From positions 372,001 to 436,000 of the forward strand of contig NZ_CAJZAG010000006.1 of assembly GCF_914271485.1 (NCBI RefSeq): 64,000 nt of DNA, read 5' to 3'. The translations under genes were made by a program, and so were the position numbers. Positions 21,012-29,895 of the stretch are shown piece after piece. The number at the start of each line of letters is the position of its first letter. Positions within the stretch are counted from its first letter, which is position 1. The stretch comes from Cupriavidus pampae (lineage in GTDB: Bacteria; Pseudomonadota; Gammaproteobacteria; Burkholderiales; Burkholderiaceae). The notes under the pieces were generated by a model that did no database searches, was not told the DNA's origin, and saw only the letters and a list, made by a program, of their open reading frames with translations.

Positions 21012-21907
21012 GCGATCGCGCGGATCTCGGGACCGATGTGCGGACCGATGCGCGCACCGATGCGCGCACCGATGCGCTCGGCCACCTGCACGCGGTGGCG
21101 TCGGACGGCGCGCGCATCGCGTCGCTGGTGCCGTCGATCACGGAACTGCTGTTCGATCTGGGCCTCGGTGACCAGTTGGTGGCGCGCACGGGCTTCTGTA
21201 TTCATCCGGAGCCTGCTGTGCGCGCGGTGCCGAAGGTCGGCGGGACCAAGGACGTGCAGCTGGACAAGCTGCGCGCGCTCGCGCCGACCCACGTCATCGT
21301 CAATATCGACGAGAACCGGCGCGAGACCGTGGAGGAAATCCGCGCGTTCGTGCCGCACGTGATCGTGACCCATCCGTGCGCGCCCGAGGACAACGTGGCG
21401 CTATACCAGTTGCTGGGCGCGATCTTCGGCCGCACCGAACAGGCCACGGCGCTGGTCACGGCGCTGGAGGCGCAGCTGGATGCCCTCGCGCATGCGGGTG
21501 GCGAGGCAGGATGGCCCGCCCGGCGCGTGCTCTACGCGATCTGGCAGGACCCGTGGATGACGGTGTCGCGCGACACGTATATCAGTCGCATGCTCGCGCG
21601 CGTGAACTGGGCGACGTGGCCGGTAGCGCTGACGCCCGAGGCCTGCGTCGATGGCGATTGCAGTCGCCCCAACGCGGCCGGCGAGCGCTATCCGACGTTC
21701 CGCTGGAGCGATGCGCTGGTGCGCGACCTCGATGCGGTGCTGTTGTCCACGGAGCCCTATCGCTTCACCGAGACGCATGCCGACGCGCTCGAGCGGCAGC
21801 TCGGGCTGCCGGTGCTGCTGGTCGATGGCGAGATGTTGTCGTGGTACGGCAGCCGCGCGGTGGCCGGCGTGCGCTATCTGGCCGGCCTCGCGCGCGAGGG
21901 GTTCTAG
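21008..21907 (+). CDS. BtuF/helical-backbone metal-receptor-like binding protein
   Basis: A 299-residue protein with the periplasmic-binding-protein fold of BtuF-type cobalamin or metallophore receptors (IASLVPSITELLFDLGLGDQL, then VPKVGGTKDVQLDKLRAL). No signal peptide is present, which is unusual for an ABC binding protein and suggests a cytoplasmic role. GTG 21008 is chosen because it overlaps the SDR stop as GTGA. Residues about 11-24 are a repeat RTDA encoded by 12-bp units (21038-21073). No permease or ATPase gene is adjacent. It could bind B12 or another corrinoid; metH in the window needs B12, but no link is shown. Confidence 0.8.
   Translation: MSDRADLGTDVRTDARTDARTDALGHLHAVASDGARIASLVPSITELLFDLGLGDQLVARTGFCIHPEPAVRAVPKVGGTKDVQLDKLRALAPTHVIVNIDENRRETVEEIRAFVPHVIVTHPCAPEDNVALYQLLGAIFGRTEQATALVTALEAQLDALAHAGGEAGWPARRVLYAIWQDPWMTVSRDTYISRMLARVNWATWPVALTPEACVDGDCSRPNAAGERYPTFRWSDALVRDLDAVLLSTEPYRFTETHADALERQLGLPVLLVDGEMLSWYGSRAVAGVRYLAGLAREGF
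21038..21073. repeat. Three 12-bp tandem repeats in the BtuF-like gene
   Basis: gtgcggaccgat, gcgcgcaccgat and gcgcgcaccgat lie head to tail close to the GTG start and encode Asp-Xaa-Arg-Thr repeats. The unit is in frame, so copy number can vary without a frameshift. Confidence 0.85.
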
Positions 21908-21913
21908 AAAGAG

Positions 21914-22996
21914 CTACGCCGCGCGGAAGCGGTAGATGCCGTCCTCGCCCAGCTCGCGCACGAGTTCGCCGCGATGCCAGAGCGCATGCAGGTGGGCCAG
22001 CGCCTCGCCCATGGCGAACGTGAGCTGGTGGATATCGAACTGCCGACGGAAGATCACGCCGACGATATCGTGCGCGTGGCAGGGCCTCTCCGTGCACGCG
22101 GCCAGGGTCTCGGCCAGACGGTCGACGTGATGCTCATGCAGTTGCCGCAGCCGCGTATGAAGGTTGCGGAAAGGGCGGCCGTGTGACGGCAGGATCAGCA
22201 CGTCCGCGGGCAGGTCCTCGTACTTGCCGAGCGAATCCAGATACAGCTGCAGCGGGTTGGCCTCGGGCTCCATATCGAACACGCTCACGTTGGTCGAGAT
22301 GCGCGGCAGCACCATATCGCCCGAGATCAGCACGTTGCTCGCGGCGTTATACAGCGCGACGTGCTCGGGCGCATGGCCGAAGCCGGTGATCACACGCCAT
22401 TCCGCCGGCGAACCGGCGTCGTCGAGACCCAGTTTCACCACGTCGTCATCCATGAGCCGGCGGTACTGGGTGGGCAGGTCGGGCACGAGGGACGGGTAGT
22501 AGCTTTTGCGCGCGCGCAGCTTCTCGAGGTTTTCGGGATCGGTCAGCCCATGGCGCTCGAAGTGGCTGGCCGCGAAATCGCCGCCGGCATTCGATCCCGC
22601 GCCCGTGCCGCTGTTCATCACGCGCGCGGTCATATAGTCGCCGAGGCTCATCCACAGCCGCACGTCCCAGCGCTTGCACAGCCAGTGCGCCAGACCGACA
22701 TGGTCCGGGTGGCAGTGGGTGACCAGCACGCGCAGCACCGGCAGACCATCCAGATGGTGCGCGAAGATCGATTCCCAGTGCGCCTGAATGGTGTCGTTGG
22801 TGATGCCGCAGTCGATGATGGTCCAGCCGTCGCGGCCATCCAGCCGGTCCCGCACGAGCCACAGGTTGATATGGTCGAGCGCGAACGGCAGCGGCATGCG
22901 CAGCCAATAGATGCCGGGTGCCACTTCCTGCCGCGTGCCCGGCTCGGGCAGCGTGTCGCCGTAGGGGTATTGGAGCTGGTGTTCGAGTGCGTTCAT
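21914..22996 (-). CDS. Metallo-beta-lactamase-fold hydrolase
   Basis: A 360-residue metallo-hydrolase. The di-zinc motif THCHPDH gives His94, His96, Asp98 and His99; further ligands are likely in TGFGHAPEH and in SGDM. A C-terminal helical domain of about 100 residues follows (LPSHGRPFRN onward), as in the larger beta-lactamase-like proteins that act on thioesters or lactones. It is divergent from the LiuR gene with 112 bp between starts, and the LiuR palindrome at 23047 lies in this gap, so it is a candidate LiuR target. Substrate unknown. Confidence 0.88.
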   Translation of the reverse strand: MNALEHQLQYPYGDTLPEPGTRQEVAPGIYWLRMPLPFALDHINLWLVRDRLDGRDGWTIIDCGITNDTIQAHWESIFAHHLDGLPVLRVLVTHCHPDHVGLAHWLCKRWDVRLWMSLGDYMTARVMNSGTGAGSNAGGDFAASHFERHGLTDPENLEKLRARKSYYPSLVPDLPTQYRRLMDDDVVKLGLDDAGSPAEWRVITGFGHAPEHVALYNAASNVLISGDMVLPRISTNVSVFDMEPEANPLQLYLDSLGKYEDLPADVLILPSHGRPFRNLHTRLRQLHEHHVDRLAETLAACTERPCHAHDIVGVIFRRQFDIHQLTFAMGEALAHLHALWHRGELVRELGEDGIYRFRAA

Positions 22997-23046
22997 GGGA
23001 GTCTCTTCGATCGGCGCTCGCGGTCGATCATTGTCAGGTGCCGCGG

Positions 23047-23068
23047 TTGACGCTAACGTTAACGTCAA
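23047..23068. promoter_or_regulatory. LiuR-type operator 1 (imperfect palindrome)
   Basis: Half sites ttgacgctaac and gttaacgtcaa form a 22-bp palindrome with one mismatched pair. It lies between the divergent hydrolase and LiuR gene starts and closely matches the site at 23569, which is the expected pattern for LiuR autoregulation. Confidence 0.85.
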
Positions 23069-23108
23069 TCGGGGCGTTTGTCCGCCCATCTTAGTCGAAA
23101 ACTTGACG

Positions 23109-23537
23109 ATGCAACGAACTCAGTCTTCCTCCGCCACTTATACGATCACCGATCTCGCGCGCGAGTTCGACGTGACGCCGCGCGCGATCCGCTTCTACGA
23201 AGACCAGGGGCTGCTATCGCCCGAACGCGAAGGCCCCGGCGGGCGCAAACGCGTCTATAACGGTCGCGAGCGGACCCGCCTCAAGCTCACACTGCGCGGC
23301 AAGAGGTTGGGGCTCACTCTCAATGAAATCAAGGAAATTCTGGATCTTTACGAGTCGCCTCGCGATACCGCGCCGCAGCTCGAACGGTTTCTGCATGCAC
23401 TCGCGCAGCATCGCCAGACGCTCGAACGCCAGATGGAAGATCTGCAGGCGCAACTGGCGGAGATCGATGCGCACGAGCGTCAGTGCCGCACGCTGCTGGC
23501 CGGCCATGCGGCGGCCGCCCCGGAAAGCGCCGCATGA
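23109..23537 (+). CDS. liuR: MerR family regulator of leucine catabolism, LiuR-like
   Basis: A 142-residue MerR-type regulator. The winged helix is about 12-80 (TITDLAREFDVTPRAIRFYEDQGLLSPER), followed by a coiled-coil dimerisation helix about 85-130. It has no metal-binding cysteine pair, so it is an organic-effector MerR protein. LiuR regulators repress leucine/isovalerate degradation genes and bind TTGACGT-type palindromes; two such palindromes flank this gene. ATG 23109 is the sensible start because the upstream part of the frame covers operator 1. It heads the degradation cluster. Confidence 0.9.
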   Translation: MQRTQSSSATYTITDLAREFDVTPRAIRFYEDQGLLSPEREGPGGRKRVYNGRERTRLKLTLRGKRLGLTLNEIKEILDLYESPRDTAPQLERFLHALAQHRQTLERQMEDLQAQLAEIDAHERQCRTLLAGHAAAAPESAA

Positions 23538-23568
23538 GCATCGCGGATACGTATTCGGATCGGCAGCA

Positions 23569-23592
23569 ATTGACGTTTACGTAAACGTCAAT
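23569..23592. promoter_or_regulatory. LiuR-type operator 2 (perfect 24-bp palindrome)
   Basis: Arms attgacgtttac and gtaaacgtcaat are perfect inverted copies. It lies between liuR and the thioesterase gene, 42 bp before ATG 23634, so it probably controls the thioesterase, ivd and following genes. Confidence 0.92.
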
Positions 23593-23633
23593 AGAATAGC
23601 CACCAGCTCGTCAGCCCCCAAGGAATCCATGCC

Positions 23634-24107
23634 ATGACCGCTTCCGCTGAAACCGACCACGATGCTTCGTCCGCCCTGGCGCCGGGCCGCGCCGACGCCA
23701 TCGCCGCCAGCTTTGCGCGGCAGGGCATGATGCAGACGCTCGGCGCGCGGATCGAGCGCGTGGTGCGCGGCGAAGTGGAGCTGTCGATGCCGTGGTCCGA
23801 CGCGGTGACCCAGCAGCATGGGTTCTTTCACGGTGGCGCGGTGGGCGCGCTCGCGGACACCGCGTGCGGATATGCGGCGCTCTCGGTGGTGGCCGACGGC
23901 GAGGCCGGGCTGACTGCCGAGTACAAGATCAACCTGCTGTCGCCGGCACAGGGCGAGCGGCTCGTGGCGGTGGCGCGCGTGCTCAAGCCGGGCCGCACGC
24001 TGGTGGTGGCGCAGGGAGATGTGTTTGCCGAGCAGGACGGCCGCCGCAAGCAGGTGGCGACGATGCTGATGACGCTGTGCGTGGTCCGCACGCTGGACCA
24101 CGTCTGA
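23634..24107 (+). CDS. PaaI-type hotdog-fold thioesterase
   Basis: A 157-residue hotdog protein of the PaaI/YbgC kind. The catalytic helix start [20 protein letters not shown] (about 62-81) has the typical HGG motif with an acidic residue in the helix. It should hydrolyse acyl-CoA thioesters. Its place directly after the strong LiuR operator and 25 bp before the isovaleryl-CoA dehydrogenase gene suggests that it releases CoA from a branched-chain or dead-end acyl-CoA in this pathway, which is inference. Confidence 0.88.
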   Translation: MTASAETDHDASSALAPGRADAIAASFARQGMMQTLGARIERVVRGEVELSMPWSDAVTQQHGFFHGGAVGALADTACGYAALSVVADGEAGLTAEYKINLLSPAQGERLVAVARVLKPGRTLVVAQGDVFAEQDGRRKQVATMLMTLCVVRTLDHV

Positions 24108-24132
24108 ACCGACAAGAACACAGGAGACCGAC

Positions 24133-25314
24133 ATGACCGAACTGCCAGGCCTGAGATTCGATCTCGGCGAGGACATCGAGATGCTGCGCAGCGCCGTGCG
24201 CGACTGGGCGCAGGCCGAGCTGGCGCCGCGCGCCGCGGAGATAGACCGCACCGACCAGTTTCCGATGGACGCGTGGAAGAAGATGGGCGACCTCGGCGTG
24301 CTCGGCATTACCGTGGCCGAGGAGTACGGCGGCGCGAACATGGGCTACCTCGCCCATATGATCGCGATGGAGGAAATCAGCCGCGCATCGGCGTCGGTGG
24401 GCCTGTCGTACGGCGCGCATTCGAACCTGTGCGTGAACCAGATTCATCGTAACGGCACCGCGGCGCAGAAGGCGAAATACCTGCCGAAGCTGGTTTCCGG
24501 CGAGTGGATTGGTGCGCTGGCGATGAGCGAGCCCAACGCGGGGTCGGACGTGGTCAGCATGAAGCTGCGCGCCGATCTGCGCGGCGACCGCTACGTGCTC
24601 AACGGCACCAAGATGTGGATCACCAACGGGCCGGACTGCGATGTGCTGGTGGTGTACGCCAAGACCGAGCCGGACCTTGGCGCGCGCGGCATGACCGCCT
24701 TCCTCGTCGAGAAGGGCATGAAGGGGTTCTCGGTGGCGCAGAAGCTCGACAAGCTCGGCATGCGCGGTTCGCACACCGGGGAGCTCGTGTTTCAGGACGT
24801 CGAGGTGCCGGTGGAGAACGTGCTCGGTGCCGAGAACGGTGGCGCAAAAATCCTGATGAGCGGCCTCGACTACGAACGCGCGGTGTTATCGGGTGGCCCG
24901 GTCGGCATCATGCAGGCCTGCATGGACGTGATCACGCCCTACATCCACGACCGCAAGCAGTTCGGCCAGAGCATCGGCGAATTCCAGCTGATCCAGGGCA
25001 AGGTGGCGGACATGTACACCACGCTGCAGGCGGCGCGCAGCTATTTGTACACGGTGGGCAAGAACCTCGATGCGCTGGGCGCGGAGCATGTACGGCAAGT
25101 ACGCAAGGACTGCGCGGCGGTCATTCTGTACACGGCCGAGAAGGCGACGTGGATGGCGGGCGAGTCGGTGCAGATTCTCGGCGGCAATGGTTATATCAAC
25201 GAGTATCCGGCCGGACGGCTGTGGCGCGATGCCAAGTTATACGAGATTGGCGCAGGCACTTCGGAGATCCGCCGCATGCTGATTGGCCGCGAGTTGTTCG
25301 CCGAGACGATGTAA
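24133..25314 (+). CDS. liuA: Isovaleryl-CoA dehydrogenase
   Basis: FAD-dependent acyl-CoA dehydrogenase of 393 residues that converts isovaleryl-CoA to 3-methylcrotonyl-CoA, the third step of leucine breakdown. FAD-binding signatures are [13 protein letters not shown] (about 128-140) and WITNG (162-166). The catalytic base is Glu248 in [13 protein letters not shown], the unusual position used by isovaleryl-CoA dehydrogenase. The C-terminal [10 protein letters not shown] carries Gly at the site where other acyl-CoA dehydrogenases have Glu. AGGAGA lies upstream of the start. It sits downstream of the LiuR operator. Confidence 0.95.
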   Translation: MTELPGLRFDLGEDIEMLRSAVRDWAQAELAPRAAEIDRTDQFPMDAWKKMGDLGVLGITVAEEYGGANMGYLAHMIAMEEISRASASVGLSYGAHSNLCVNQIHRNGTAAQKAKYLPKLVSGEWIGALAMSEPNAGSDVVSMKLRADLRGDRYVLNGTKMWITNGPDCDVLVVYAKTEPDLGARGMTAFLVEKGMKGFSVAQKLDKLGMRGSHTGELVFQDVEVPVENVLGAENGGAKILMSGLDYERAVLSGGPVGIMQACMDVITPYIHDRKQFGQSIGEFQLIQGKVADMYTTLQAARSYLYTVGKNLDALGAEHVRQVRKDCAAVILYTAEKATWMAGESVQILGGNGYINEYPAGRLWRDAKLYEIGAGTSEIRRMLIGRELFAETM

Positions 25315-25460
25315 GTGGCGTGGCCGGCTCACGAGTCAGGGGTCGTAATTGCGCTTTCGCCATTACAATTTCGACTCTTGCTGGCCAGACATCGTTATGA
25401 CTTTGCTTATCCAATACCCTTTCAGCCCGACTCACCTCACGCACAGCCAAGGAGAGCGAC

Positions 25461-26132
25461 ATGAATGACGCCATCGCTCAACTGTTCCGCAACAACCGCG
25501 ACTGGGTGGACCGCGTCAATGCGGAAGACCCAGCCTTCTTTACGCGACTGGCCAACCAGCAGGCGCCCGAGTACCTGTGGATCGGCTGCTCCGATTCGCG
25601 CGTGCCGGCCAACCAGATTCTCGGCCTGGCGCCCGGCGAGGTCTTCGTCCACCGCAATATCGCCAACGTGATCTCGCACAGCGACCTCAACGCGCTGTCG
25701 GTGATCCAGTTCGCGGTGGAGGTGCTCAAGGTGCGCCATATCACCGTGGTGGGCCATTACGGCTGCGGCGGCGTGAAGGTTGCGCTCAAGCGCGAGCGCA
25801 TCGGCCTGGCCGACAACTGGCTGCGTCACGTGCGCGACGTGGCCGACAAGCACGATGCCTACCTGGGCACGCTGCTGCGCGAGGAAGACGCGCATACGCG
25901 CCTGTGCGAGCTCAACGTGATCGAACAGGTCAACAATCTGTGCCAGACCACCGTGCTGCAGGACGCATGGGCGCGCGGTCAGGTCGTGACCGTGCACGGG
26001 TGGGTCTACGGCGTGTCCGATGGCCTGCTGCGCGATCTCGGCATTGCCGCGAGCAGCACCGACGAATTGCACCAGCAGCTGGACGAGGCCTATCGCCAGT
26101 ACGGCGATCCGCCGCGCGCCTCCATCCGCTGA
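25461..26132 (+). CDS. can: Beta-class carbonic anhydrase
   Basis: A 223-residue zinc enzyme that interconverts carbon dioxide and bicarbonate. The zinc ligands are Cys43 (IGCSDSR, with Asp45 and Arg47), His99 and Cys102 (GHYGCGG). Its position among genes for a biotin-dependent carboxylase is notable, because methylcrotonyl-CoA carboxylase uses bicarbonate. AAGGAG lies 9 nt upstream of ATG 25461. A gap of 146 bp separates it from liuA and holds a TACAAT box, so it may have its own promoter. Confidence 0.95.
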   Translation: MNDAIAQLFRNNRDWVDRVNAEDPAFFTRLANQQAPEYLWIGCSDSRVPANQILGLAPGEVFVHRNIANVISHSDLNALSVIQFAVEVLKVRHITVVGHYGCGGVKVALKRERIGLADNWLRHVRDVADKHDAYLGTLLREEDAHTRLCELNVIEQVNNLCQTTVLQDAWARGQVVTVHGWVYGVSDGLLRDLGIAASSTDELHQQLDEAYRQYGDPPRASIR

Positions 26133-26170
26133 TCCCAGACAAGCTGTACATCGATAACAGGAGACACGAC

Positions 26171-27352
26171 ATGCAAGACCCAATCGTCATCGTATCCGCC
26201 GCCCGCACGCCGATGGGCGCGTTCCAGGGCGAGCTGTCCGCGCTGACCGCGCCGCAACTGGGCGCCGCGGCCATTCGCGCGGCGGTGGAGCGCGCGGGCC
26301 TCAAGCCCGAGCAGGTGGAGGAGGTGGTGTTCGGTTGCGTGCTGCCGGCCGGTCAGGGTCAGGCGCCCGCGCGTCAGGCCGCGCTGGGCGCCGGGCTGCC
26401 GCTCGGTGTCGCCTGCACCACGGTGAACAAGATGTGCGGGTCGGGCATGCGCGCCGCGATGACGGTGTTCGACGGCCTGCTCGCGGGCTCGTTCGAGATC
26501 GCGGTGGCCGGTGGCATGGAGAGCATGACCAACGCGCCGTACCTGATTCCGAAGGGCCGTGGCGGTTATCGCATCGGCCACGGCATGATCTACGACCACA
26601 TGATGCTGGACGGCCTCGAGGATGCGTACGACAAGGGTCGCGCGATGGGCACGTTCGGCGAGGACTGCGCGGCGAAGTATGAATTCACGCGCGCGCAGCA
26701 GGACCAGTTCGCGATCGAGTCGGTGCAGCGCGCGCAGCAGGCGACCGCGAATGGCGATTTCAAGTGGGAGATCACCCCCGTCACGGTGGCCGCCAAGGCT
26801 GGCGACGTGGTGATCGACAGCGATGAAGGTCCGCGCCGCATCAAGACCGAAAAGATTCCGTCGCTGAAGCCCGCCTTCGCGAAGGACGGCACGATCACGG
26901 CCGCCTCGTCGTCATCGATCAACGATGGTGCCGCGGCGCTCGTGATGATGCGCGAGTCGACCGCGCGCAAGCTGGGTTTGCAGCCGCTCGCGCGCATGCT
27001 GGGTCATACCTCGCATGCGCAGGCACCGGGCTGGTTCACCACCGCGCCGGTGGAAGCGATCGCCAAGCTGTATCGCAAGCTCGACTGGACCACCGACAGC
27101 GTGGATCTGTTCGAGATCAACGAAGCGTTCGCGGTGGTGCCGATGGCGGCGATGCACGAGCATCGCATTCCGCGCGAGAAGGTGAACATCCATGGCGGCG
27201 CGTGTGCGCTCGGTCATCCGATCGGCGCGTCCGGCGCGCGCATCCTGACCACGCTGATCGGCGCGCTGCGCAAGACTGGCGGCAAGCGCGGCGTGGCCAC
27301 GCTGTGCATCGGCGGCGGTGAAGCTACCGCGGTCGGCATCGAGATGGTCTGA
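26171..27352 (+). CDS. Acetyl-CoA acetyltransferase (thiolase)
   Basis: A 393-residue thiolase. The nucleophile is Cys89 (NKMCGSG), and the C-terminal active-site motifs are GGACALGHPIGASGAR and CIGGGEA. It should join or split acetoacetyl-CoA, the product formed when HMG-CoA lyase releases acetoacetate and that is activated to the CoA ester. Biosynthetic and degradative thiolases cannot be told apart from sequence here; placement in the leucine cluster favours degradation. AGGAG lies upstream of ATG 26171. The next gene starts 4 bp after the stop. Confidence 0.92.
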   Translation: MQDPIVIVSAARTPMGAFQGELSALTAPQLGAAAIRAAVERAGLKPEQVEEVVFGCVLPAGQGQAPARQAALGAGLPLGVACTTVNKMCGSGMRAAMTVFDGLLAGSFEIAVAGGMESMTNAPYLIPKGRGGYRIGHGMIYDHMMLDGLEDAYDKGRAMGTFGEDCAAKYEFTRAQQDQFAIESVQRAQQATANGDFKWEITPVTVAAKAGDVVIDSDEGPRRIKTEKIPSLKPAFAKDGTITAASSSSINDGAAALVMMRESTARKLGLQPLARMLGHTSHAQAPGWFTTAPVEAIAKLYRKLDWTTDSVDLFEINEAFAVVPMAAMHEHRIPREKVNIHGGACALGHPIGASGARILTTLIGALRKTGGKRGVATLCIGGGEATAVGIEMV

Positions 27353-27356
27353 CACC

Positions 27357-28037
27357 ATGCCCACCGTACTCGTTGTAGGGGCGTCGCGCGGCATCGGTCT
27401 CGAATTCGTGCGCCAGTATCGCGGCGACGGCTGGCGCGTGATCGCCACCGCGCGGCGCGAGGAAGATGTGGCCGCGCTGCGCGCGCTGGGCGCCGAGGCG
27501 CATCTGCTCGATGTCACCGACCCCGGCGCGGTGGCCGGTCTCGGCTGGAAGCTCGATGGCGAGACGCTCGACGTGGCGGTCTACAACGCAGGCGTGATGA
27601 GTCCGCGCACGCAGGGCGCGCAACCGGTGACGCCGCAGGATTTCGATGCGGTGATGCACGTCAACGTGCTGGGCGCGATGATGGCGCTGCCGCTGATGCT
27701 GCCGAGCGTGGAGGTGGGCGGCGGCGGTAAGGGCGGTGTGCTGGCGGTGCTGTCCTCGCGCATGGGCAGCATCGGCGGCATGGAGGCCAACAGCGCGTGG
27801 CTCTATCGTGTGAGCAAGGCCGCGCTCAACGCGGTGCTGCGCGCGGTGTCGATCGACGCGCGCCATGCCACGTGTCTGGCGTTCCATCCGGGCTGGGTGC
27901 AGACCGATATGGGCGGCGGCAACGCCGACGTGACGCCGCACGACAGCGTGGCGGGCATGCGGCGCATGATCGCATCGGCCACGCGCAAGCATCACGGCAG
28001 TTTCCATAACTACGACGGCGCCGCGTTGCCGTGGTGA
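27357..28037 (+). CDS. Short-chain dehydrogenase/reductase
   Basis: A 226-residue SDR of the sniffer/C-factor kind. The cofactor motif is VGASRGIG (residues 7-14), YNAGVMS is the NAG motif, and the catalytic YRVSK supplies Tyr and Lys. It starts 4 bp after the thiolase stop, so it is co-transcribed. A role in the branched-chain acid pathway is possible but not needed by the known scheme. Substrate unknown. Confidence 0.9.
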   Translation: MPTVLVVGASRGIGLEFVRQYRGDGWRVIATARREEDVAALRALGAEAHLLDVTDPGAVAGLGWKLDGETLDVAVYNAGVMSPRTQGAQPVTPQDFDAVMHVNVLGAMMALPLMLPSVEVGGGGKGGVLAVLSSRMGSIGGMEANSAWLYRVSKAALNAVLRAVSIDARHATCLAFHPGWVQTDMGGGNADVTPHDSVAGMRRMIASATRKHHGSFHNYDGAALPW

Positions 28038-28073
28038 CGCCCGCGGCCGCAGGGCAGCGGTAGGGGACAAGAC

Positions 28074-29204
28074 ATGTTGCTGAGCACCGAGCAGGAGATG
28101 ATCCGCGACGCCGTGCGGCAGTTCGCGCAGGAGGTGATTGCCCCGCAGGCCGCGCAATGGGATCGCGACAAGACCTTTCCGCACGCCGTGCACAAGGAGC
28201 TGGCCGCGCTCGGCGCGTACGGCGTGGCGGTGCCCGAAGCGTACGGCGGAGCCGGGCTCGACTATCTGTCGCTCGCGCTGATCCTCGAGGAGATTGCCGC
28301 CGGCGATGGCGGCACGTCGACGGTCATCAGCGTGAACAATTGCCCGGTCTGCAGCATGCTGATGGCGTACGCCAACGAGGACCAGAAGCGGCAGTGGCTG
28401 GTACCGCTGGCGCGCGGCGAGATGCTCGGCGCGTTCTGCCTGACCGAGCCGCACGTGGGGTCCGATGCGTCGGCGCTGCGCACCACAGCGAAGCGCGATG
28501 GCGACGACTACGTGCTCAACGGCGTCAAGCAGTTCATCACGAGCGGCAAGCACGCGGACGTGGCGATCGTGCTCGCGGTCACCGACAAGGCGGCTGGCAA
28601 GCGCGGCATCAGCGCGTTCGTGGTGCCGACGTCGACGCCGGGCTACGTGGTGGCGCGGCTCGAGGACAAGCTCGGCCAGCATTCATCCGACACCGCGCAG
28701 ATCGTGTTCGAGGACTGCCGCGTGCCGGCGCGGAATCTGCTCGGCGAGGAAGGCGGCGGCTATCGCATGGCCCTGTCGGGACTCGAGGGCGGGCGCATCG
28801 GTATTGCCTCGCAGAGCGTCGGCATGGCACGCGCGGCGTTCGACGCGGCGCTGGCCTATGCGAAGGAGCGCGAGAGTTTTGGACAGCCGTTGTTTGCGCA
28901 TCAGGCGGTGCAGTTCCGCCTCGCGGACATGGCCACGCGTATCGACGTGGCGCGCCAGATGGTCTGGCACGCGGCGGTGCTGCGCGATGCGGGCAAGCCA
29001 TGCCTGAAGGAAGCCGCGATGGCCAAATTGTTCGCCAGCGAGATGGCCGAGCGGGTATGCTCGGATGCGATTCAGGTGTTCGGCGGATATGGTTACGTGA
29101 ACGACTTCCCGGTGGAACGGATCTATCGAGACGTGCGCGTGTGCCAGATCTACGAGGGCACCAGCGATATCCAGAAGATTTTGATTGCCCGCGCGCTTGG
29201 TTGA
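28074..29204 (+). CDS. Acyl-CoA dehydrogenase (short/branched-chain type)
   Basis: A 376-residue FAD-dependent acyl-CoA dehydrogenase, the second in this cluster. FAD motifs are AFCLTEPHVGSDA and FITSG. The catalytic Glu361 is in IYEGTSDIQ, the standard position used by short-chain and branched-chain enzymes, unlike the isovaleryl-CoA dehydrogenase at 24133. It may act on butyryl- or 2-methyl-branched CoA esters from isoleucine or valine. It follows the SDR gene by 36 bp. Confidence 0.92.
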   Translation: MLLSTEQEMIRDAVRQFAQEVIAPQAAQWDRDKTFPHAVHKELAALGAYGVAVPEAYGGAGLDYLSLALILEEIAAGDGGTSTVISVNNCPVCSMLMAYANEDQKRQWLVPLARGEMLGAFCLTEPHVGSDASALRTTAKRDGDDYVLNGVKQFITSGKHADVAIVLAVTDKAAGKRGISAFVVPTSTPGYVVARLEDKLGQHSSDTAQIVFEDCRVPARNLLGEEGGGYRMALSGLEGGRIGIASQSVGMARAAFDAALAYAKERESFGQPLFAHQAVQFRLADMATRIDVARQMVWHAAVLRDAGKPCLKEAAMAKLFASEMAERVCSDAIQVFGGYGYVNDFPVERIYRDVRVCQIYEGTSDIQKILIARALG

Positions 29205-29241
29205 AGCGCGTGGTTGTTCATACTACGGAGCCCCCCAGGTC

Positions 29242-29895
29242 ATGACCGCACCGATCGATTTCTACTTCGACTTCTCCTCGCCCTACGGCTATTTCGCCAG
29301 CACCTGCATCGACGAAATCGCGCAGAAGTACGGGCGCTACGTCGCATGGCATCCGATTCTGCTGGGGGCCGTGTTCAAGACCACCGGTTCCGCGCCGCTG
29401 ACAAGCATCCCGATCAAGGGTGAGTACTGCTGGCGCGATTTCGAGCGCACCGCGCAGTATCACAACATCGACTACAAGCGTCCCACGCATTTCCCGCTGC
29501 CGACGCAGCATGCCGCGCGTGCGATGCTGTGGCTGCAGAATCATCATGGCGCCGATATCGCGACCGCCTTCGGCAAGGCCGTCTATCGCGCGCTGTTCGC
29601 CGAGGACATCAATATCGCCGAGCCCGCTGAGATTGCGCGTATCGCCGAGTCGCTTGGCGTGGACGGCGCTGCGGTCAACGAAGGCGCGAGCAGCTATCAG
29701 ATCAAGGATCAGCTCAAGGCCGAAGTCGATGTGGCGATGGCCAAGGGCGTGTTCGGTTCGCCGTTCGTGATCATCGATGGCGAGCCGTTCTGGGGCTTCG
29801 ATCGCTTCGATCAGGTGGAAGAGCATCTGAAGAGCCGACGCCAGACCGAGCTGCGCGCCGTCCCCGATATCAACAAGGAAAAGAAACCCGCATGA
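29242..29895 (+). CDS. 2-Hydroxychromene-2-carboxylate isomerase family protein (DsbA-like fold)
   Basis: A 217-residue kappa-class GST/DsbA-fold protein. The start DFYFDFSSPYGYFAS (residues 5-19) is the family signature with Ser in place of the DsbA cysteines, and GVFGSPFVIIDGEPFWGFDR is the C-terminal cis-Pro region. Members isomerise hydroxychromene carboxylates with glutathione in naphthalene breakdown, but many have other roles. ATG 29242 is chosen over the frame start 29185. The stop overlaps the next start as ATGA. Confidence 0.88.
   Translation: MTAPIDFYFDFSSPYGYFASTCIDEIAQKYGRYVAWHPILLGAVFKTTGSAPLTSIPIKGEYCWRDFERTAQYHNIDYKRPTHFPLPTQHAARAMLWLQNHHGADIATAFGKAVYRALFAEDINIAEPAEIARIAESLGVDGAAVNEGASSYQIKDQLKAEVDVAMAKGVFGSPFVIIDGEPFWGFDRFDQVEEHLKSRRQTELRAVPDINKEKKPA

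Noticed and set aside
26090..26599. Minus-strand open frame opposite the thiolase
   Set aside because: Shadow of the thiolase gene with Arg/His-rich composition and no domain.
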